From an uncultured Eubacteriaceae bacterium (GTDB taxonomy: Bacteria; Bacillota; Clostridia; Lachnospirales; CAG-274), in the NCBI GenBank assembly GCA_938042265.1, contig CALIRN010000141.1, positions 1 to 7,375 of the forward strand: a DNA stretch of 7,375 nucleotides. The letters run 5' to 3'. Below are positions 1 to 4,789 of this stretch, one piece after another (position 1 is the stretch's first letter; the number at the start of each line of letters is the position of its first letter). The position numbers and the translations under genes are program-made. Under the pieces are notes generated by a model. The model was not told where the DNA came from, made no database searches, and saw only the letters and a program-made list of their open reading frames with translations.

Positions 1-65
1 TTTTTATAAAAAGACAAATTTGAGTTTTATATGCCGTGAAACACAAATTTATCAAAACGCTAAAG

Positions 66-98
66 TCAAAAACGCTGCCGGCATAAGCCGACAGCGTT
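66..98 (-). terminator. Intrinsic terminator of the amt-P-II gene
   Basis: Read on the minus strand, a 12-bp stem (71-82 with 87-98, one G-U pair) with a four-base TTAT loop ends in a run of five T, two of them belonging to the stem. It begins 18 bases past the TAA stop of the ammonium transporter gene, so it ends that transcript. There is no T-run on the plus side, so it should act in one direction. Bases 1-65 otherwise show nothing I can name. Confidence 0.85.
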
Positions 99-116
99 AA
101 AAAATTCAACTAAATA

Positions 117-1883
117 TTAATCCTCACTGCCCTGAAGAGCTGCAACGCCCTCTTCACCTGTTCTTACCTTAATAACGTTTTCAACATCATAAACAAAAAT
201 CTTACCGTCACCAATATTGCCTGTATAAAGAGCTCTCTTAGCAGCAGCAATTACAGTTGCTACAGGAACTGTAGATACAACAACCTCAACCTTAATCTTA
301 GGCAAAAGTGTCATATCAACAACAGCACCACGATACATAGGAGCAGTTTCTCCCTTCTGTACACCGCAGCCTGATACATTTGAAACAGTAATACCTGTTA
401 CACCGATATCGTTAAGTGCTGCCTTAAGTTCATCAAACTTACCAAGCTTACAGATAATATCAACCTTGCTGAGCTTAACATCACTTGCAACAACCTCCTT
501 GCTGCCGCCTGTAACTACCTGAACAGGTACAGCCTCATCGCTTGATACGGGAGCCTTCTTTTTAGCGGAAGAACCCTCACCGGTAAATACCGAAATTGCA
601 CTTGTGTTGATAACAGGCATAAAGTCCGCATAAGAGGAAGCAAGACCATGCTCCGTAACGTCAAGACCTCTTGTTTCTTCCTCAACGGAAGCACGAAGAC
701 CGATAGTCGACTTAATAATAAGAAATACTATTGTAATTGTAACAGCAGTCCAGGCAGCTACAGATAAAATACCTGCACACTGTGTTCCCAAAAGTGTAAC
801 ACCACCGCCGTAGAAAAGACCATCTAATGTACATTCGGGAGCCGAGCTTGTTGCAAAAAGACCTACGGCAAATGTACCCCATATACCGTTCATCATATGT
901 ACGGCAACAGCACCAACAGGGTCATCAATATAAAGTACATGGTCAAGAAGCCATACACCAAATACTACCAAAAGACCTGATACAACGCCAACCATTGTTG
1001 CACCAAAAGCGTCCATAACATCACAGCCTGCCGTAATACCTACAAGACCTGCAAGTGAAGCATTAAGACACATGGAAACATCAGGCTTGCCATACTTAAT
1101 CCAAGTGAAAACCATACATACAACAGTTGCTACTGAAGGAGCAATGGTTGTTGTAAGGAAGATAGAACCAAGCTGTGGACCTGTTACGGCAGCAGCACCG
1201 TTAAAACCGTACCAGCCAAACCAAAGGATAAAGCAGCCCAAAGCACCGAGTGTAAGTGAGTGACCTGGGATAGCGTTTACCTTTGTTACCTTGCCGTTCT
1301 TATCAGTGGCAAACTTACCGATACGTGGTCCGAGTATCTTTGCACCTACAAGGGCTGAAATACCGCCAACCATGTGGATTGCACATGAGCCTGCAAAATC
1401 ATGGAAGCCCATATTTGCAAGCCAGCCGCCGCCCCAAATCCAGTGAGCCTCAATAGGATAAATAAGACCGCTGATTACTGCAGAATAAATACAGTAAGAA
1501 AGGAACTTTGTTCTCTCTGCCATAGCACCTGAAACGATTGTGGCAGTTGTTGCACAGAATACCATATTGAAAACAAAAGCGGAATAATTAAAGTCACCGT
1601 AGGCTGTAAAAATATCAAAGCCCGGCTTACCTATTAAACCAACTACGTCCTCACCTAAAAGAAGACTGAAACCAATTAAAATAAACATTGGAACACCGAT
1701 ACAGAAGTCCATAAGGTTCTTCATAATGATGTTTGCAGCATTCTTTGCACGGGTAAATCCCGTTTCTACCATTGCAAAGCCTGCCTGCATAAAGAATACC
1801 AGCGCCGCACCTATAAGGAACCATATACCAAAGGCTTCGGCATTAACTGTACTTGTGATTAATTCCTGAATGTTTGCATCCAT
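117..1883 (-). CDS. amt: Ammonium transporter (Amt) with fused C-terminal P-II regulatory domain
   Basis: This 588-residue protein joins an ammonium channel to its usual cytoplasmic regulator. Residues 1 to about 425 are an Amt/Mep/Rh channel with about 11 hydrophobic segments. The conserved Asp of the DFAG motif (D162) and the twin pore histidines (H170 and H329) are present, so ammonium conduction is expected. A polar linker (about 435-468, with KKK and Ser/Val-rich stretches) leads to a complete P-II domain (471-580): ITVSNVSGCGVQKGE (498-512), a T-loop with R518, the B-loop TGNIGDGKIFV (554-564) and the C-terminal KVRTGEEG (572-579). In two-gene systems GlnK plugs AmtB with the T-loop arginine, which is kept here. 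The residue at E. coli Tyr51, the uridylylation site, is Val522. The start at 1883 follows AAGGAGGGG with six bases between. There is no separate glnK nearby. The family call is firm; self-regulation by the fused domain is inference. Confidence 0.96.
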   Translation of the reverse strand: MDANIQELITSTVNAEAFGIWFLIGAALVFFMQAGFAMVETGFTRAKNAANIIMKNLMDFCIGVPMFILIGFSLLLGEDVVGLIGKPGFDIFTAYGDFNYSAFVFNMVFCATTATIVSGAMAERTKFLSYCIYSAVISGLIYPIEAHWIWGGGWLANMGFHDFAGSCAIHMVGGISALVGAKILGPRIGKFATDKNGKVTKVNAIPGHSLTLGALGCFILWFGWYGFNGAAAVTGPQLGSIFLTTTIAPSVATVVCMVFTWIKYGKPDVSMCLNASLAGLVGITAGCDVMDAFGATMVGVVSGLLVVFGVWLLDHVLYIDDPVGAVAVHMMNGIWGTFAVGLFATSSAPECTLDGLFYGGGVTLLGTQCAGILSVAAWTAVTITIVFLIIKSTIGLRASVEEETRGLDVTEHGLASSYADFMPVINTSAISVFTGEGSSAKKKAPVSSDEAVPVQVVTGGSKEVVASDVKLSKVDIICKLGKFDELKAALNDIGVTGITVSNVSGCGVQKGETAPMYRGAVVDMTLLPKIKVEVVVSTVPVATVIAAAKRALYTGNIGDGKIFVYDVENVIKVRTGEEGVAALQGSED

Positions 1884-1910
1884 TTTAAACCCCTCCTTAA
1901 TGAGTTAAAA

Positions 1911-1933
1911 ATATATTCTCCCTTTGAATATAT
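1911..1933 (-). promoter_or_regulatory. Leader hairpin just upstream of the amt ribosome binding site
   Basis: Arms ATATATTC and GAATATAT (1911-1918 with 1926-1933) form a perfect 8-bp stem around the seven-base loop AAAGGGA on the minus strand. It lies 12 bases before the AAGGAGG at 1892-1898 and directly abuts the larger hairpin at 1935-1976. It has no GC-rich stem and is followed by only a weak T-run, so it is not a convincing terminator. A role in translation or in binding a regulator is inference. Confidence 0.45.
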
Positions 1934-1934
1934 G

Positions 1935-1976
1935 CAGACTTTTAACGGTTTCTGTGCTTTAACCGATAAAAGTCTG
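1935..1976 (-). promoter_or_regulatory. Long leader hairpin between attenuator and amt start
   Basis: On the minus strand a 10-bp outer stem (1935-1944 with 1967-1976, built on AGACTTTTA and TAAAAGTCT) and a 5-bp inner stem (CGGTT with AACCG) are separated by one T-T mismatch and closed by the ten-base loop AAAGCACAGA. No T-run follows, so it is not a terminator. It lies downstream of the attenuator and is present only in read-through transcripts. It may stabilise the message or bind a protein or metabolite; I do not recognise the class. Confidence 0.55.
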
Positions 1977-1985
1977 TACATAGAC

Positions 1986-2027
1986 AAAAGAAAAAGGACG
2001 CCACGGCTTTTACAGCCATAACGTCCT
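1986..2027 (-). terminator. Promoter-proximal attenuator terminator in the amt leader
   Basis: On the minus strand GGACGTTATGGCT pairs with AGCCGTGGCGTCC (2014-2026 with 1996-2008). This gives 13 bp including three G-U pairs, a five-base GTAAA loop and one extra A-T pair at the base. TTTTTCTTTT follows at 1995-1986. Its stem begins only about 12 bases after the predicted transcription start and ends about 100 bases before the amt start codon. It is therefore placed to stop amt transcription rather than to end an upstream gene: no minus-strand gene lies between here and the terminator at 2623. Confidence 0.8.
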
Positions 2028-2032
2028 CGTTA
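2019..2032 (-). promoter_or_regulatory. Candidate antiterminator stem competing with the attenuator
   Basis: TAACG and CGTTA (2028-2032 and 2019-2023, minus strand TAACGAGGACGTTA) form a perfect 5-bp stem with an AGGA loop. It uses the first eight bases of the attenuator's 5' arm, so the two structures exclude each other. Alone it is weaker than the 13-bp terminator and would need a bound protein or ligand to win. Mutual exclusion is visible in the sequence; the switching role is inference. Confidence 0.4.
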
Positions 2033-2044
2033 GTTGATAGTGCA

Positions 2045-2073
2045 ATTATAATACCACTTTTTTTAAATTGCAA
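2045..2073 (-). promoter_or_regulatory. Sigma-A-type promoter of the amt-P-II gene
   Basis: On the minus strand TTGCAA (2073-2068, four of six to the -35 consensus) is separated by exactly 17 bases from TATAAT (2050-2045, perfect -10). The start is expected near 2038-2041, giving a leader of about 155 nt with the attenuator at its very beginning. No clear GlnR- or TnrA-like box (TGTNA-N7-TNACA) was seen by eye around it. Confidence 0.75.
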
Positions 2074-2150
2074 CTACTTTTTTAAGATTTTCTTAATTTT
2101 ATGCAAATTAATTAACTTTTGAAAATATTTATCTGAAAATTTGTGTATAT

Positions 2151-2170
2151 TTTTTGTCATTTTTTGTCAT
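2151..2170. repeat. Tandem duplication of TTTTTGTCAT in AT-rich intergenic DNA
   Basis: Two exact adjacent copies of a 10-base unit lie in the AT-rich gap between the amt promoter and the plus-strand remnant. With only two copies it may be chance slippage; it could also be a paired binding site. The rest of 2074-2269 shows nothing I can name beyond strong AT richness. Confidence 0.6.
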
Positions 2171-2269
2171 TTACATAAATATATTAAATGCAAATTTTGT
2201 TCTACATAAAAATTTTAACTTAAATTGGTGTCATTTTCCTTAATCGTTTAATACAAAAACTGTTGACTT

Positions 2270-2509
2270 TTGTACGAAATCATACTGTACTACAATAAGG
2301 GAAAGATTTACGTACAAGATACCGTACATCACATTATTGAAGCCGAAAACAGAATTTTTGCCTCATGGTCTTATGATGAGGTCAAAATATACCTTGAGCT
2401 TATCCAAAGATACCCGACCTCATTTAAGGAAAAAACCTCAAAGCTAAAGAAATTCAGATCAAAAGCAAAAAATCAGTGCCTCCGTCAGGTATATTTGCCC
2501 TCCGCCTAA
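2270..2509 (+). CDS. Doubtful small reading frame, probably part of a decayed region
   Basis: A 79-codon frame opens with TTG immediately after an in-frame TGA at 2264-2266 and has no ribosome binding site upstream. The first 65 or so residues are charged and soluble-looking (YEIILYYNKGKIYVQ at the start, a Lys-rich stretch near 54-68) and match nothing I recognise. The last ten residues, CLRQVYLPSA, look like the conserved LRQ segment of a MATE transporter, and the same frame after the double stop continues to resemble that protein. The best reading is a fragment of unknown origin joined to a MATE relic. An expressed small protein is possible but not supported. Confidence 0.2.
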   Translation: MYEIILYYNKGKIYVQDTVHHIIEAENRIFASWSYDEVKIYLELIQRYPTSFKEKTSKLKKFRSKAKNQCLRQVYLPSA

Positions 2510-2651
2510 TAAGGTCAGGGACTTACTACGTTGATGTTCAGCTTATTAAATAGACGGTATATGGCTCTCCATTGCTGCAGCCGAGCTGATTGCCGCTTTT
2601 GTAACGATTATATTTGTTTTTGCAAAAAGAAAGGAATACAAATATCTGTAG
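2477..2651 (+). pseudogene. Decayed 3' end of a MATE-family efflux gene
   Basis: From 2550 to the TAG at 2649-2651 the plus strand encodes IDGIWLSIAAAELIAAF, a further hydrophobic stretch, and FAKRKEYKYL. This is the typical last helix and basic tail of MATE transporters (compare LELVWCAMPAAEIASLI in the intact gene at 3135-4502). Upstream, in another frame, CLRQVYLPSA (2477-2506), two stop codons and LTTLMFSLLN (2522-2551) fit the preceding segment, with spacing close to that of the intact protein. So about 58 codons survive, broken by stops and at least one frameshift. The remainder of the gene is missing. The last part is convincing; the join to the earlier part is less sure. Confidence 0.6.
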
Positions 2652-2670
2652 TCAAGGATATTTGTACTCC
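2623..2670 (-). terminator. Intrinsic terminator of the MATE operon
   Basis: On the minus strand GGAGTACAAATATC (2670-2657) pairs over all 14 positions with GATATTTGTATTCC (2646-2633), using one G-U pair, around a ten-base loop, and is followed by TTTCTTTTT (2632-2624). On the plus strand the same stem has an A-C mismatch and no T-run. It lies 117 bases past the stop of the small membrane protein gene, so the operon has a rather long 3' tail. It overlaps the last codons of the plus-strand MATE relic. The tail (2671-2786) holds no complete gene. Confidence 0.75.
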
Positions 2671-2786
2671 GTTGTTGCTGCATACTTAAGATTTTTTACC
2701 TGACGAATTTCTTTTCAATTATCCCATAACCAACCGATACGGCTTCTGTTTATGGAAACTGTAGCGGCTGTTCCGTTTACCTGCAA

Positions 2787-3122
2787 TTACTGCTGCATTT
2801 TTTCAATTTTATCATAAAGCTCATAAAGATACTGGGTTTTGTTTTCCAAAAGATAATAATGGTTTATGTAAAAACCCGTTGTTATGCCGAAAATAACAAA
2901 AAGCACAAACAGCGCAATTTTCTGCGTAAACATAAACATAAATACCACAATTATGGAAAACAGTGCAAAAAACAGGGTTACAAGCAAATGCACTATTCTT
3001 TCATGCTGAAACCATGGTATCCACCTGTCCATATACATTAAAAAATCTGCCTTATTTCGGGCGTTACCTTCATTTAAAAAATTCTCTGCCGCCTTTACCT
3101 TATCAAGCATCTGCTTTTTCAT
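2787..3122 (-). CDS. Small two-helix membrane protein, unknown function
   Basis: This 111-residue protein has a polar N-terminal part (1-42, with RWIPWFQHER at 33-42), two hydrophobic helices (about 43-65 and 69-90) separated by TQK, and a charged, probably helical tail (91-111, ELYDKIEKMQQ at the end). By the positive-inside rule and the short turn, both ends are probably cytoplasmic. It starts 12 bases after the MATE stop. Its ribosome binding site, AAGGGGG, overlaps that TAA, so translation is probably coupled and the two proteins made together. The sequence looks like a real gene: start, ribosome binding site and codon use match its neighbours. I do not recognise the family. An accessory or modulator of the transporter is only a guess from context. 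Confidence 0.8.
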   Translation of the reverse strand: MKKQMLDKVKAAENFLNEGNARNKADFLMYMDRWIPWFQHERIVHLLVTLFFALFSIIVVFMFMFTQKIALFVLFVIFGITTGFYINHYYLLENKTQYLYELYDKIEKMQQ

Positions 3123-3134
3123 TTTAAAGCCCCC

Positions 3135-4502
3135 TTATTGCAGATTTTTAATTACTTTTTTATACAGCTTTAACATAAATACGGTTGAAAGGATTAATGA
3201 CGCAATCTCCGCAGCTGGCATTGCACACCACACCAGCTCAAGCCTGCCTGTAAGCGACATAAGATAGGCAACAGGCAGCAGTACCAAAAGCTGACGGCAC
3301 AGTGAAATTATCATACTCATCATACCGTGCCCCATAGCCTGAAGCATGGAACTGCTTACAATGGAGTAGCCTGCAAAAATAAAGCTAAGAGAGATAATCC
3401 GTATTGCAGGTACGCCTATTTCAAGCATCTTATCAGAGGCATCAAACATAATCAGCAGTTCTCTTGGGAATATCTGCATAATTGCAAAACAAAACAGCAT
3501 AATAACCATTGCCGCCATAACACTGTATTTATATGTATCCATTATTCTGTCCCTGTGTCTTGCCCCATAATTATAAGCAATAATAGGCACCATACCGTTA
3601 TTGAGACCAAACACGGGCATAAAGGCAAAGCTCTGCAGCTTTACAAAAACGCCGTATACGGCAGTTGCGGTTGAACTGAAGCCCATAAGTATGCCATTTA
3701 TACCGTAGGTCATTACCGATACAATTGTATTCATTACCATGGAAGGTATACCAACGGCATAAATGCGCTTTATTATTCGTCCGTCAGGTTTGAAGCCCTT
3801 AAAGCTCAGGCTTACATCCTTATTAAACTTAAGGTTAAAAAACAAGGCAAGTAAAAAAGCAATAAACTGACCCGTAACTGTTGCATAAGCAGCTCCTCGT
3901 ATACCCATTTGGGGTACACCGAAATAGCCAAAGATAAATATGGGGTCAAGAATAATATTGATAATTGCTCCAAGCCCCTGTGTTACCATGGTAAACATTG
4001 TTCTGCCCGTGGACTGGAGAATTCTTTCAAAGGTCATCTGACAAAATGCCGCAAAAGCAAAAAACGAAACTATGCTCAAATATTCCACTCCATAGGCAAT
4101 TATCTCAGCGCTGTCAGCCTGACTTTTATAATAAAGCTCCGGCACAAAAAAGCTGAGCACCAAAAATACAAGGCTGCTTAATACAGCCAAAAAAATACCG
4201 TTTACTGCAGCCTTATCCGCAGTTTTAAAATCCCTGCTGCCCAAACTCATGGAAAGCAGGGCATTCATACCCACACCTGTACCCACGGCAATACCAATCA
4301 TTAAATTTTGTACAGGAAACGCCAACGACACGGCAGTAAGAGCCTCCTCATTTATACGTGCCACAAAAAGGCTGTCCACTATATTGTACATTGCCTGTAC
4401 CAGCATTGAAATTATCATAGGCAGTGACATATTAGCAAGCAGTCTGCCTACAGGCATAACACCCATTTTATTTTCAGGTGCCACCGCAGTATTATTTTCC
4501 AT
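3135..4502 (-). CDS. MATE-family multidrug efflux transporter
   Basis: This 455-residue inner-membrane transporter should export cationic or drug-like compounds using a Na+ or H+ gradient. Its substrate cannot be told from sequence. About 12 hydrophobic segments are visible in two similar halves. MATE signatures include VQAMYNIVDSLFVARI (35-50), AFPVQNLMIGIAVGTGVG (61-78), NIILDPIFIF with MGIRGAAYATVTGQ (182-212), PVFGLNNGMVPIIAYNYGA (296-314) and LCRQLLVLLPVAYL (401-414). The length is normal for the family. The frame runs on to an ATG at 4706, but that extension would contain the promoter itself. The start at 4502 (MENNTAVAPENKMG) is preceded by AAGGGA with ten bases between. The gene heads a two-gene operon with the small membrane protein downstream. 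Its promoter carries a likely operator, so an inducible repressor or activator encoded elsewhere is expected (inference). Confidence 0.94.
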   Translation of the reverse strand: MENNTAVAPENKMGVMPVGRLLANMSLPMIISMLVQAMYNIVDSLFVARINEEALTAVSLAFPVQNLMIGIAVGTGVGMNALLSMSLGSRDFKTADKAAVNGIFLAVLSSLVFLVLSFFVPELYYKSQADSAEIIAYGVEYLSIVSFFAFAAFCQMTFERILQSTGRTMFTMVTQGLGAIINIILDPIFIFGYFGVPQMGIRGAAYATVTGQFIAFLLALFFNLKFNKDVSLSFKGFKPDGRIIKRIYAVGIPSMVMNTIVSVMTYGINGILMGFSSTATAVYGVFVKLQSFAFMPVFGLNNGMVPIIAYNYGARHRDRIMDTYKYSVMAAMVIMLFCFAIMQIFPRELLIMFDASDKMLEIGVPAIRIISLSFIFAGYSIVSSSMLQAMGHGMMSMIISLCRQLLVLLPVAYLMSLTGRLELVWCAMPAAEIASLILSTVFMLKLYKKVIKNLQ

Positions 4503-4659
4503 TAAAAAACTTCCCTTCTGTTTTAGATTAAAAGGCTCCTCCCTCGCCTCCTTAAGGCTGTAAGCACAGCCACCCCCCTCCCGCCTAAAGAAGCGGGGGA
4601 CTTTACTATGTCGGTTAAAAATAATTGGCAAATTACGCCAATTTATGCCAAATAACACT
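4503..4659 (-). promoter_or_regulatory. Long structured leader of the MATE operon
   Basis: About 157 nt lie between the predicted start near 4659 and the MATE start codon. On the minus strand three hairpins are visible. AATTGGC/GCCAATT (4637-4643 with 4623-4629, loop 7) is followed by ATTTTT and could be a weak terminator. CCCGC/GCGGG lies at 4593-4597 with 4580-4584. GGCTGT/ACAGCC, with a GCTT loop, lies at 4566-4571 with 4556-4561. A second TTGGC (4651-4647) could replace the first arm of the first hairpin. The stretch 4536-4580 is strongly purine-rich, with G runs and ribosome-binding-site-like AAGGAGG (4555-4549) and GGGAGGAG far from any start codon. I do not recognise a known riboswitch class. 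Confidence 0.45.
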
Positions 4660-4665
4660 GGTATA

Positions 4666-4694
4666 ATTATATCAATACTGCACTGTATTGTCAA
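4666..4694 (-). promoter_or_regulatory. Perfect-consensus sigma-A promoter of the MATE operon
   Basis: On the minus strand TTGACA (4694-4689) and TATAAT (4671-4666) match the consensus at all twelve positions with the ideal 17-base spacer. Such a promoter would be very strong if left free, which fits the presence of an inverted repeat occupying its spacer. The start is expected near 4659. Confidence 0.92.
4673..4690. promoter_or_regulatory. Candidate operator inside the MATE promoter spacer
   Basis: CAATACTGCACTGTATTG is an inverted repeat with perfect 6-base arms (CAATAC and GTATTG) about a 6-base centre. It fills the spacer and overlaps the last two bases of the -35 box, so a dimer bound here would block RNA polymerase. 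MarR/TetR-type repressors of efflux genes often bind in this way. A MerR-type activator would usually need a 19-base spacer, and here it is 17, so repression is the better guess. The regulator is not encoded in the window. Confidence 0.6.
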
Positions 4695-4704
4695 CCGAGC
4701 CTGC

Positions 4705-4718
4705 ACATTTCAAAATGT
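4705..4718. repeat. Second inverted repeat upstream of the MATE -35 box
   Basis: ACATTTCAAAATGT has perfect 6-base arms around CA and lies ten bases upstream of the -35 box. Its centre is 30 bases, about three helical turns, from the centre of the spacer repeat. The arms differ from that repeat, so if both are bound they may serve different proteins. At this length in AT-rich DNA, chance cannot be excluded. Confidence 0.35.
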
Positions 4719-4732
4719 CTGTTCTTTTCAAC

Positions 4733-4783
4733 AAATAAAAAAGACTACCGCAAAGGTGTATTTACCACCTGCCTGCGGCAGCC
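4733..4783 (-). terminator. Intrinsic terminator of the minor-pilin operon
   Basis: On the minus strand GGCTGCCGCA (4783-4774) pairs with TGCGGTAGTC (4752-4743), with two G-U pairs. An inner stem AGGTG/CACCT (4770-4766 with 4758-4754) is closed by a seven-base loop. TTTTTTATTT follows at 4742-4733. The stem begins six bases after the stop of the last pilin-like gene and separates it from the MATE promoter. Confidence 0.85.
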
Positions 4784-4789
4784 GATTAA

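Noticed and set aside
827..1263. Plus-strand open frames under the ammonium transporter gene
   Set aside because: They lie antisense to a clear family member, have unnatural composition (runs of Gln, His and Pro) and no ribosome binding sites.
1986..2050. T-box or other known riboswitch before amt
   Set aside because: The space between promoter and terminator is only about a dozen bases, too short for an aptamer, and no T-box sequence is present.
2671..2786. Minus-strand peptide-like stretches (for example AVSVGYGIIEKKFVR) after the small membrane protein gene
   Set aside because: They are only 15-20 codons between stops, without start signals. I treat them as 3' untranslated sequence, though an old gene remnant cannot be ruled out.
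2859..4563. Plus-strand open frames under the small membrane protein and MATE genes
   Set aside because: They are antisense shadows, rich in His, Lys, Asn and Cys, with no start signals.
4536..4580. G-quadruplex in the MATE leader
   Set aside because: The G runs are mostly two or three long and unevenly spaced. Only a weak two-layer form could be drawn, and pairing with nearby C runs is as likely.
4580..4600. End hairpin of an IS200/IS605-type element
   Set aside because: The CCCCCGC/GCGGG stem recalls such ends, but there is no transposase or TnpB remnant and no partner end in the window.
4503..4706. N-terminal extension of the MATE protein to an ATG at 4706 (523 residues)
   Set aside because: The extension would include the -35 and -10 boxes and the hairpins of the leader, lacks membrane or family character, and has no ribosome binding site. 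The start at 4502 has one and gives the normal family length.
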